A stretch of 64,000 nucleotides of DNA. It comes from Palaemon carinicauda. Lineage: Eukaryota; Arthropoda; Malacostraca; Decapoda; Palaemonidae. The DNA lies in the NCBI RefSeq assembly GCF_036898095.1, contig NC_090736.1:13963930-14027929 (forward strand), written 5' to 3'. Positions 55,197-64,000 of this stretch are shown one piece after another. The first letter of the stretch is position 1. The number at the start of each line of letters is the position of its first letter. Under the pieces are notes generated by a model. The model worked only from the letters and a program-made list of their open reading frames with translations. It was not told where the DNA came from and did no database searches. The position numbers and the translations under genes were made by a program.

Positions 55197-57305
55197 TCAG
55201 AGAGCCTTGGGGTCTGGGACTGGGGAACAGTACAGCGGGAGCCTGAAGTTCAGGGCCGTTGCGAAAAGATCCACAGTCGTAGAACCCCACAAAGTCAGGA
55301 CTTTGTTGGCTACTAGATGATCCAAAGACCACTTGGTACTCACTATCTGAGATGCTCTGCTCAGATTGTCGGCGAGCACATTCCTCTTGCCCGAAATGAA
55401 GCGTGCCGATAGTGGTATCAAGTGGACTTCAGCCCATCTCGGTATCTCTACTGCTAGATGGGATAGTTGCTGCGAAAAAGTACCTCCTTGTTTGTTGATG
55501 TAGGCCACTACTGTGGTGTAATCGCTCATCACCACCACAGAGTGATTTGCCAGGTACTGTTGGAACTGTTGAAGGGCCAGAAAGACGGCCTTCATCTCTA
55601 GGAGATTTATATGGAGGTACTTTTCTGACTATGACCGGAGGCCTGAGGTCATGTGGTGCAGCACGTGGGCCCCCACCCTTTTTTTAAAGCGTCCGAAAAC
55701 AGCATGAAATCCGGGGGAGGACGAAAAGATCCACTCCTTTTCGTAGATTCTCGTCTGCCACCCACCACTGGAGATCCGTCAGTTCCGCAGGTCCCCTGGG
55801 GATCTGGATGTCCGGGGAATCGTACGCTTGATTCCACCGGGACTTGAGTCGCCACTGGAGGGATCTCATCCTGAGGCGACCGTTGGGAACTAGACGAGCC
55901 AGCGATGAAAGGTGACCGAGATGTAACCACGATTGGGCTGGAAGTTGTTCTCGTCTGAGAAAAGGCCTTGCGACTTTCCTCAGCCTTGCTATCCTGTCGT
56001 CTGATGGGAAGGCTTTGTGGAGATTGGTGTCTATAATCATGCCTAGGTATACCAGTCTTTGAGTGGGAAGCAGTGAGGACTTCTCGAGATTTACCATGAT
56101 CCCCAGATCTTGGCAAATTCTCAGAAGTTTGTCTCGGTGTTGAAGAAGGGATGACACCGAGTCTGCTAGGAATTAACCAGTTGTCCAGATAACGGAGGAG
56201 ACGGATGCCAATCCTGTGCGCCCAAGATGATACTAGGGTGAACACTCTGGTCAAGACATGTGGTGCTGTGGAGAGACCGAAGCACAGCACCTTGAACTGG
56301 TACTTTCTGTTGTCTAGGCTGAATCTTAAGTACTTCCTTGAAGACGGATGGACTGGGATCTGGAAGTACGCGTCCTTTAGGTCCAGTGTGCACAAGAAGT
56401 CTTGCGGTCTTACTGCTAGTCTGACCGTGTCCGCCGTCTCCATGCTGAACGGAGTTTGTTTGACAAACTTGTTCAGAGCTGAGAGATCGATGACTGATCT
56501 CCAGCCTCCAGACGCCTTCTTTACAAGAGAGTCGACTGAAGAAGCCTGGAGATTCGTCGAGGACCTCTTGGAGAGCGCCCTCCTTCAACAGGGTCTGGAC
56601 TTCTGCCCGAAGGGCTTTCCCCCTTGCCGATCCCATGGCAAGGGAGCTCAATGACACTGGATTCATCGTCAGGGGAGGTAGAGATGTTATGAACGGGATG
56701 CGATATCCTAGACTGATCACGGAGATTGTCCAGGAATCGGCCCTGAGTTGCTTCCACCTGTTTGAGGAACTTTGTAGGCATCCCCTCACTGGCGGACTGC
56801 CTATCCTAGCATTTGCAGCCTCGTCTGCTCCCTCAAGGATTCTTGCCTCCCCTGGAGGACTTTTTACCTTTCCTTTCTTTGACAGGAAAGGCTTAGCCAC
56901 CACGGTCTTCGCTGCTGTTGTCGTTTTAGCGGTCTTGACTGGACAGAACAGCTGTGGTGCTGGAAGCTTATAGGGCTTAGATGTTAAAGCCCTATGAAGA
57001 AGGGAGTCTTGATGAGACTTCCTCCACCTCTCGGCGGCATGTTCCACATCCTTAGGCTCAAACAAGATGGATCCCTCTAGAGAGGAATGTCTGAGCCTAT
57101 TGATCTCGGTGCTAAGGACCTTCTGATAGAATCTCTCAGCTACCGCATCCCGATGTTTCAGAATGGTATTTGCCCACAAATTCGAGACTTGGTGGGCCAG
57201 AAACTCGATCGTGCGAGTACCTGAGAGAAGAAAGGTCTCCATAGTTTTCCTGGTACGTTCTTTGGAGAAATCCTCAGAACGTATCAGGATACCTAAGGTC
57301 CCCAA
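55197..57305 (-). pseudogene. DIRS reverse transcriptase / RNase H
   Basis: 57305-56166 holds the pre-RT linker (ERFYQKVLSTEINRLRHSS, SLLHRALTSKPYKLPAPQ) and DESPGFFSRL, then shifts frame near 56520. 56443-56166 continues the palm: FLCTLDLKDAYFQIPVHP with the first Asp, VLCFGLSTAPHVLTRVF, and LLRYLDNWLI where the YxDD box has Asn for the second Asp (56180-56182). Another shift near 56158 leads to 56157-55684 (LGIMVNLEKSSLLPTQ, LGMIIDT). A further piece, 55595-55197, is the RNase H region (VVVMSDYTTVVAYINKQGG, RNVLADNLSR). At least three frameshifts plus the active-site change: inactive. Confidence 0.88.
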
Positions 57306-58504
57306 CTAGATATCGATTTCGTGGCTTGCATAGCACACTTCGCAACTTTCTCTTGGTTAAGGATCTCGGTTGCCGAGAATGAGACCTGCCGGTTGGAGAG
57401 TCTCTCAAGAGGGACTCCCCTGGTAAGCTCTTCCAACGAGTGGTGAAGAGGAAGAGCTAAACAAGGCTCCTTAAGGATCTCGAAGTACCTCCCCTGCTGT
57501 ACGCGAAGAGGTGGGAGGAGCTTGTCGGTGGCACTGGAACGGTTGGAGGAGGACATTTCGGAGAGCTGTAGAGAGATCTTGTCCCTGGTACTCTTAACCC
57601 CTTGAGACCAGGGCAGTGCTGCACTGGTCTTGAAGGGTTTATGAGTACCAAAGACACGGTCCAAGACGGTGTCCTTGCCCTCTCGAGGAGGGATCTCTGG
57701 GTCGGAAAACCCGTTGAGAGCCCTCATTAGAGTCGGAACTTGCCAAAATGCATGTTCTGACTCTTGCTGGTCTCCTCCTGATGTAGGACTTGCAGCGAAG
57801 TCTCCTGTCCCCAAAGGCTCTTCTCGGGGAAAGTCGCGGACGTTCTCCGAGTGGCTGGCTGCCTCCATCCTAGTCCTAGTAGAGGACTTCAGCAATGTTT
57901 TAAAGTCCTTAGATTCCTTCCTGGGAAGGATGAAGGACTCCAACATTGACGAGGATGGCATGTTCCTTTCAGTCCCCGCCTGAGAAGACATCTCGGCGCG
58001 AGGAGAGGTTTCCCTCATTGGAGCGATGGGGGAAAGTCTCTCCTCGCGTGATTCCCCTGAGGACGGGAAATCTTCGTCCGAAAGGGAAGGAGAGACAGTC
58101 TGGGGGAAAGAAGGAACCTGCCTCGAAGGCTTGCGTGGAGTCAATTTTGCCCTTGGAGCAGTTACCGCGTCTGGAACACCTCTTTTTCTCTTCAAAGGGG
58201 TAGAAGCAGCCATGGATCTGTGCCCTAATTCAGAGAAGACAGGCTTGAACGCCTCGTTACGGCTCTGATCAGTGCACCGAACCAGGGCTGTTGGCTGACA
58301 GATGCGCTGTCAGACACACCCCTTGAAGGGACAGGAATTGAAAGATTCCTGGGAGAAGTTATCATTGGTGGGTTCGCCTGAAAAGGCTTTGGGATCGTGG
58401 ACCCCTCTGGATGTTTCCCTTCTCCCACAATGCGCGCTGGTATGCGCTTGCGGGGGTGGGGAATGAGGCGATGGCAACCTTGCCGTGCGTAGTTCAGCAG
58501 TCTC

Positions 58505-58640
58505 ATGCGCGGGAGGATATTGACACTCGCGCGAGGGAGAATACCGGGAATCACGCGAGGGAGAATACCGGGAATCGCGCGCGGGAGAATACCGGGAATC
58601 GCGCGCGGGAGAATACCGGGAATCGCGCGCGGGAGACTGC
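58505..58640. repeat. 24 bp tandem repeat inside DIRS gag
   Basis: Four to five units of GGGAGAATACCGGGAATC plus GCGCGC, coding on the - strand for SRYSPARD units. Very GC-rich. Confidence 0.9.
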
Positions 58641-59089
58641 TGGCGTGGGCGCTCGAGAGACTGATGGCACACAGGAGCGCGTGCGGGAGACTGTGGGTGC
58701 ACAGGAGCGCGTGCGGGAGAGTGTTGGCACGCATGCGCGCGCGGACGCGCAGGATCAAGGCGTTCAGTGCGTGGGCGAGAGTTCCGGCGTGCCTGTACCA
58801 GTCGTAGGGCGCGCAGGAGAAAGACCCCTAGCGTACGGCCGCGCAGTTGAAGCCTGTGCTGCTCGTGGGTGCGCGACAGAATGTGGGCGTGAATCCGTAG
58901 GAGAGGATAGGCGAGTGCGCGCGTGCGCGTATCCTCGCGGATGCGTGCGGGCGATGACGAGAGCTGGCGCGAAGGCAAGTGCTGGCGCGGTGGCGAGCGC
59001 TGGCACGTGGGAGAAGTCAGTCTAGTTGACTTCCCAGTAGCGCACAGATCAGTCGATCGTTGGTGCGCAGGAGATTTAACTGCTGGGCG

Positions 59090-59220
59090 TGAGCGCTGGC
59101 ACTCAGGAGATCGCTGGCACTCAGGAGATCGCTGGCACGCAGGAGATCGCTGGCGCGCAGGAGATCGCTGGCACGCAGGAGATCGCTGGCGCGCAGGAGG
59201 TTGACGGCGTGCAGGTGAGA
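59090..59220. repeat. 18 bp tandem repeat inside DIRS gag
   Basis: About seven units of GCTGGCACGCAGGAGATC, coding on the - strand for QRSPAC/QRSPAR hexapeptides. Confidence 0.9.
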
Positions 59221-60664
59221 GTTGAGGCACAACTGGGCGTGGGTGCGGGCGCATAGGCTTAGGTTCAGGCAAGGCCTGGCACGCAGGAGAACGTGGGCGC
59301 GTGAGTGCGTGCATAGCGCGTAGTGAAGCTGTGCTCCTGTTGGGACGTATGTGTGTGTTGGCTCATACGCCCTTGATGCCTTGTGTTAGGGTTTCTTGAT
59401 GGGGCCTGACGAGATACTAGAGCGCGTTCGTCAGCTTTCGTTGGCGCATAGCAAGTATCTGGGTGGCGCACCTTAGCGTGCTCAGATGAAACCTTGCTAG
59501 GTTTGTACAGGAAGGGTGACGGCAGGTCGGCTGGTCTGTCGGGTGGAAGGTTGACGTGTCCTTTAAAAGGACGACCTTCCACCAAAGTACAGTAGATCGC
59601 GAACGATCTGCAGAAAGGTCCAGGACCAATGCAGGAACAGTGATCAGTGATTGTTGTCGAGGCTCCTCTGTGGGGGACTGCATCGAAGATGTTGAACCAA
59701 AGAGGTGCCTCCTCACCGCAGGTGAAGGAAGGCCTCTCTGGCGAAGAGGAAGGCGAGCCTTGCGACGAATGCACCCTCTGGGGGCCGTAGGGTCAGCGAG
59801 CTGACCTTCTGCAGTCCTCCAAAGAGGAGTCTCTGTAAGTGAACTCCCCCGAGGGGAAGAAACACTAGCAGGAGAGACTGTTGGACTTAGTTTCTCCCTC
59901 GTTGGTTGAACACGAACGGGAGAAACTAAGCCGTCAGCTACCGTAGGGTTTGAAGAGGCAGAGGTGATGGGTGATACCGCATTGGATACCTCTGACACCA
60001 CAACGTCGACAAGAGACAGAGGATCAACCTCTGTCGGTGATGGCGATTGCTTGTCAGCGGCACCCAATCGGATGTAGTCAAGTAAAACCTCCTTGGAGGG
60101 CGAACCCGTAAGCCCCAAGGAGAACCAAAGCTGAAAAAGGGGGGTTAATGACATATCCTCCCCCAGGGGGAGAGGTGGAGCTGCTTCGCTAGGGGAAGCA
60201 ACGTCATCTCTCAAGCCTCGAGTTTGGTAAACAGTACATCGGTCTACGCTACCACTCGACAGTCTCTCGAAAGAGACCGACCGAGTGGGAGCTTTGGAGG
60301 AGGTTTGGGCAACGGAAGAAGAGGCCTTGGGTTTTTCTCCTTTCAAAGAAACCTTCGAAGGAGAAATATCCCGTTTGACCTTCTTCCGTCGTCGCAAAAA
60401 AACCTCTCCCACCGGGAGGTAGACCACTCCCTACACTCACTACACCTGTTATTGCTATCACACCGTTGGCCCCTACAAGAAGGACAAAGGGTGTGAGGAT
60501 CAGTCTCGACCGCTGACGTGAATGTTCCACAGGGGAGGTCGGGAAACCCAGGGCAGGTGCGCATAATTGCAGAGGCCAACTTCACAAATAGAACTAGAAA
60601 AAGAAAAAGACAAAAGCATTAAATGCTGCCAAATGACGGCGAGGATGAAAACGGACACGTCCGA

Positions 60665-60861
60665 CTACCATCCGAGCCGAGAGCAAAGTGAGCTCAAGCA
60701 CAGGTGTGTGAGAGGAGAGGGTAGCAAGCTATCCTCCCCTACCTCTGCTAACTAGCAGTGTGGGTAGTAAACCCTCAAAATTAATGGCTCGTCATTTCAG
60801 CTACGCCGAAAATAATACCCCTATTAAATAGTGTGGTTTGTATTCCAGTTACGGAACAAAT
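60665..60861 (-). repeat. DIRS inverted terminal repeat (high-coordinate end)
   Basis: Reverse complement of 53100-53275. The outermost about 35 bp (AATAGTGTGGTTTGTATTCC, AGTTACGGAACAAAT) differ from the other end, as expected for DIRS1-type termini, and are found instead in the internal complementary region. Confidence 0.85.
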
Positions 60862-61840
60862 CCGCTTTTACAATTAATCCAAGACCTGAGACTGAGAGGG
60901 GTGGTTGAAGTGGGATATCAAATAACTCTAGTTTGAATACTGTAGCTATTGAAGATTTTTTAATTTCATCCTTTAAAATAGTGAAATACTAATTGGTGGG
61001 GGAAAATTACCTAGAACTAAACTTAAAACTTTTCTTTCCTGAACATATGATCCAACAAACTTCCAACACATAGTTATAGGGATGTAGAAGCTGCTAGGGT
61101 CTCTGCCAATACTGATTTAACACTTAACGGTACTGTATATGTCAATTGTCGTAGACATGAACCGTCATAATGGTTCCCATCTAACATCTACCAACATGTT
61201 CAGTCCCTATACAATACTGTATACAACGATAGAGAATTGAATTTTTTTGGTGTATGGCATGATTTAATATACTCGTCAGCAACCTCATATCCTAGCTCTT
61301 GCTCAGACAAAGTTTGTAAGTACCATTTGTCACGTCTTCTGCACGAAAATATCGAACACAGCCTACCCGGTCCCTTGTTTGCATGTTTGTACAGCCAATA
61401 TTCAAATAAGATGTTGAGTAACATTATCCACTTGATGCAGAAGAGCATACATTAATCCCAAGCTATCACAAATGTTATATTCAAAGATGTGATAGCTGAA
61501 AAACTGTAGATACGGTACTGTACAGAAATTTACAGTATTTTTTTCATAATTTCTTTTAATTTAGTTTTATAAACTTAAGCCTTCATAAACATGCTTAACA
61601 CTTCTATTGTAAACTGTAATAGACTTATAATTGTAAACTGTAATAGACTCAAAACACTAATTAATCCAAAACTTACTTTTACTGTAGACACAGCCTACAT
61701 ATGCGTAAATGAAAAAATTAAAATGGGAACACTCGCCACTGAAAATGTGTTAACTCCATCCTTACGATGGGCTTATTGCTAAATTTACCAACTTTTTTGC
61801 TGTCTTGTTAAAGGTGACATATACAATACTTATTTGTTCT
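60862..61840. other. unassigned AT-rich spacer between two DIRS-type elements
   Basis: Host-like base composition. Short frames at 61200-61455 on both strands have no domain. A tandem AATAGACT-type duplication at 61605-61650 (TTGTAAACTGTAATAGACT twice). Confidence 0.5.
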
Positions 61841-62242
61841 ACCACGGAGACTTGCCTCGAACTACTTTCTTAGGAGATACCTGGAATCTCCTCTCATCCG
61901 ACCAGAGTTTTGTGTAGTTTACCCTACTTCCGTTTTCCGTGAGGACTACCCCAGGCGGAAGGATACGTGCCCTGAGGCCAATCCCGGGTCAGGCTGCGTG
62001 CTAGCTTGGGTCTCGACCCCCAGTAAGTTCTCTAGTCGCGTCGTGATATCATCTCGACGCTCTCCTCTCTCAGTGCGACTCTTTGTGTCCCGCGTGTCTC
62101 CCACGTGGTATCGCTGTGCTCTCCCTTGTGTTCTCGCGGTTTCGCTTGATATCCTTGTGCATTCCCTTGTGTTTCCACGTGTGATCCTTATCATTTTATC
62201 CTTTCCATTGCATTCCTGTGTCTTGCGGTGTTGTGTTAGTGC

Positions 62243-62539
62243 GTGATGGAGCATGCCCGCCTTTGTCCTGGGTCTAGGACCAGGAAGTCGTGTGGTGCGT
62301 TCTTATCCAAGCCGGAAGTTGATCCGCAGTCCCTTTGCTCGTCCTGCAGAGGTAGAGTGTGTTCTCCAACGGACACGTGCCCGGAGTGCGTGTCGTGGAA
62401 TGAGGTGCAGTGGGTACGTTTTGGTACTAAGAAAAAGAAGTCTGCCAAGAGGTCGCCCAGGAAGATTAGCACCTCTTCGCCTTTGACGTCCCCAGGAGGA
62501 AAGTCTGATGGGGTTTCCCTTCCATCTTCCCCTACCTAG
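62243..62539 (+). pseudogene. DIRS-type gag N terminus with zinc motif
   Basis: 98 codons from the ATG at 62243: CPG..RKSCGAFLSKPEVDPQ, then SLCSSCRGRVC and TCPECVSWNEVQWVRF, aligned residue for residue with the gag start at 60585 -. It ends at a TAG at 62537, but the same frame stays open beyond it to another TAG at 62773 and then to 63487, so the stops look like damage. Confidence 0.65.
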
Positions 62540-62838
62540 AGTAGGGGACGAGGTAAGTCCGTTGCGGGGAAGAAACCATCGGTTCTTCCCCAGGAGTCCT
62601 CTCTTTGGGATAGTGGGGTTGCTGCTTCTTTACAGGCAAGTGGGGGTCCTGAAGGTGAAGTTGGTGGGGGTCCTCGAGACGATGCCCTTATGCTTGCGGG
62701 GCACGTCTCGTCGGATGACCCCATGTGGGGTAAGAATGTCCCTGTTTCTTCGCCCGCTTCATGGGCTTATATTTAGGGTACCTCCGCGGCTGAAGGCGCC
62801 CCAGAGAAGGAAGACTCTCCGTTGGCGGATCCCCTCGC

Positions 62839-63996
62839 ATGGCTGCCCCCGAAGACGCCTGGGAGATCCCCGTTGAGGATGGAGGAGGGCCTTGGTTGCT
62901 GGTTCCCGAATGCCGAGCGGCCACGATCTCCCCCAGCTCTTCTTTCTTCAGTTCCGGATGTGTTTCTACAACCTTCGACCTCCGGAACACAGCAAGTCGT
63001 CAACCCGCCATTCTCCACGCCCCTGCCCCACGGAAGTGTTACGGGGATTCGTCGGAATCTTCAGTGGGGGGCTCATCAGTCTCGTCGGGAGGAGAAGCGC
63101 AGAGGAGACATCGGCGGAAACGGGACAGATCTAGGAGAAGGCGCTCCCATTCGAGGTCGAGGTCCAGGTCGTGGCATGGAAGAAGGCGGTCCAGGTCCCC
63201 GAGGGGGAAATTCAGGAGGAGCAGATCTCCAAGGGAAGAATGGGTCCTCGTCCCCCGCAGTAAGCTCGCGGACTTCACTTCGATCCCGAGCACTGCGGGT
63301 TGGCTCCCCAGAGATAAGTTTCCAGGAAGGTCCTCCTCCAGACACAGGCTTGACCCTCGGGGGGACGCGTCCCCGAGACCCCCTTCCGACAGGCGTAAGA
63401 CCGCGAAAGCGCCGACTCAATCCGCCCAGCGGAGGGAGTCGCCTTTTCGGACGGGCAACCTCGTCGAGCCATCGAAGGCGGCTCTGACTCTAGACAAACA
63501 GGGACGGCTTCCTCCGTCAGGCAAGCCCACGGAAGTCGCACCCTCCATGATGAAGGACAGACGGAGGACGGACGCGCTTGCCTCCGCGGCAGTGCCCGTC
63601 CTACATCCACAACTTTATGCGGAGGCGCCCGTCCTACATCCACAACTTTATGCGGAGGCGCCCGTCGAGGCAGTGGCTCCACGCCAGACGGAGGACGCCG
63701 ACGACGACACGCAGGCCGCGCCAGCAGAGGACTCGGCCTATAGGAGTGTGTTAGGCCTCATAAGGAAGCATCACAGGATAGAGGAACCTGTTCCCTCCGA
63801 CGAGGATGCCTGGCGTTCTAGCCTCAATAGGTTAATGGAGGCCCCCGTCCAACAAAAACTCTCCTTAGCTCTGCCTGTGGCCAGAGACGTGAGACTTGGT
63901 CGTACTCACGTCAACAAGATTGTGGCGGGCGATGCGGAAGAACCCCAAATCGCAGAGTACCTCGAAGTTACTCCAGGGACTGAGGTCCCAAAGTAA
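62839..63996 (+). pseudogene. DIRS-type gag body with an RS-rich region
   Basis: 385 codons in a different frame from the zinc part. Residues about 95-135 are an Arg/Ser domain (RSRRRRSHSRSRSRSW, RRSRSPRGKFRRSRSP). An 11-residue unit VLHPQLYAEAP is repeated in tandem (63595-63662). The C-terminal part reads SAYRSVLGLIRKHHRIEE, DEDAWRSSLNRLME and LGRTHVNKIVAGDAEEP, ending at a TAA at 63994. A competing frame (62822-63487) covers the same DNA; I prefer this one for its length and the gag-like C terminus. Confidence 0.6.
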
Positions 63997-64000
63997 ATTC

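Larger units (their letters stand above)
57293..60585 (-). pseudogene. DIRS gag
   Basis: N-terminal zinc motif (60585-60395): LCPSCRGQRC and CSECREWS. One-base indel in an A/T run near 60400, then a single frame for 3 kb (60427-57293) interrupted only by a TAG at 59417 and a TGA at 58310. The middle is extremely Arg/Ser/Pro-rich, with RSPACQ-type repeats (about 59210-59090) and SRYSPARD-type repeats (about 58635-58540). The C-terminal third (58213-57293) ends with FSATEILNQEKVAKCAMQAT and overlaps the RT frame by 13 bp. Gag-like by position and zinc motif; role in packaging is known only by analogy. Confidence 0.75.
53064..60861 (-). mobile_element. DIRS1-like tyrosine-recombinase retrotransposon, full length but decayed
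   Basis: 7.8 kb element downstream of TMEM131. Reading the - strand from 60861: inverted terminal repeat, gag (60585-57293), reverse transcriptase/RNase H (57305-55197), tyrosine recombinase (54872-53902), internal complementary region (53309-53412), second inverted repeat. No methyltransferase domain is visible between RNase H and recombinase. Replication in this class goes through a circular DNA joined by the recombinase. Several frameshifts, two stops in gag and a mutated RT box show it is inactive. Much more GC-rich than its surroundings. Confidence 0.88.
61841..64000 (+). mobile_element. second DIRS-type element, 5' part, runs off the window
   Basis: GC rises sharply near 61841. Leader to 62242, then a gag start with the same zinc motif as the main DIRS element, then the long gag body to 63996. 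Termini were not identified, so DIRS assignment rests on the shared gag motif. RT and recombinase would lie beyond the window. Confidence 0.6.

Noticed and set aside
58411..59025. 204-codon + strand frame with Arg/Glu/Ala repeats
   Set aside because: Antisense reading of the GC-rich gag minisatellites of the DIRS element.
53064..60861. LTR retrotransposon or endogenous virus interpretation
   Set aside because: Terminal repeats are inverted rather than direct, there is a tyrosine recombinase instead of a DDE integrase, and no protease or envelope is seen.

Overview
This is eukaryotic nuclear DNA, most likely from a decapod crustacean and plausibly a shrimp. Evidence: a multi-exon animal gene with GT/AG introns and AT-rich introns; several DIRS1-like tyrosine-recombinase retrotransposons (a group known to be common in decapods); a tRNA-derived SINE of a type I remember from shrimp; and many microsatellites. 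No sequence search was possible, so the species is inference.

Host gene. One gene runs on the + strand through most of the window. Twenty-two exons between 2119 and 51752 join in phase into exactly 1800 codons plus a stop. They encode the TMEM131 homologue: ER-lumenal beta-sandwich (PapD-like/ASH) repeats, one transmembrane helix in exon 18, and a long Ser/Asn/Trp-rich cytosolic tail. The first exon or exons (start codon, signal peptide) lie upstream of the window. The 3' UTR follows 51752, with polyadenylation signals near 51855, 52450, 52485 and 52821.

Introns. Introns 1 to 10 (2200-10901) are mostly unique AT-rich DNA with a SINE (5127-5450), local duplications and one clean hairpin (9869-9911). 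Intron 11 holds an internally deleted DIRS remnant (12240-14690). Intron 12 holds a gag-like remnant and a degenerate minisatellite. Intron 14 holds a 3.3 kb element with about 150 bp terminal inverted repeats and a broken gene for a Cys-rich protein (21214-24524). Intron 18 has an unrecognised broken antisense coding-like stretch. Intron 20 has a 5'-truncated RTE-like non-LTR element sitting in a copy of a repeat called R1 here, plus another R1 copy. Intron 21 (13.4 kb) is a nested stack: an old DIRS remnant (41081-46440 and 50750-51230), two R1 copies inserted in it, and an almost intact RTE-like element (46612-49986) inserted in one R1 copy with a clear target-site duplication.

Downstream of the host gene. 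A nearly full-length DIRS1-like element lies on the - strand (53064-60861). It has inverted terminal repeats, an internal complementary region, gag, reverse transcriptase/RNase H and tyrosine recombinase, but carries frameshifts, stops and a mutated YxDD motif. A second, related gag region begins on the + strand near 61850 and runs off the end.

The host gene and the mobile elements do not form a pathway. The window shows a conserved secretory-pathway gene whose introns have absorbed layers of retroelements. The least familiar objects are the TIR element in intron 14, the R1 family, and the complete DIRS circle-junction architecture.
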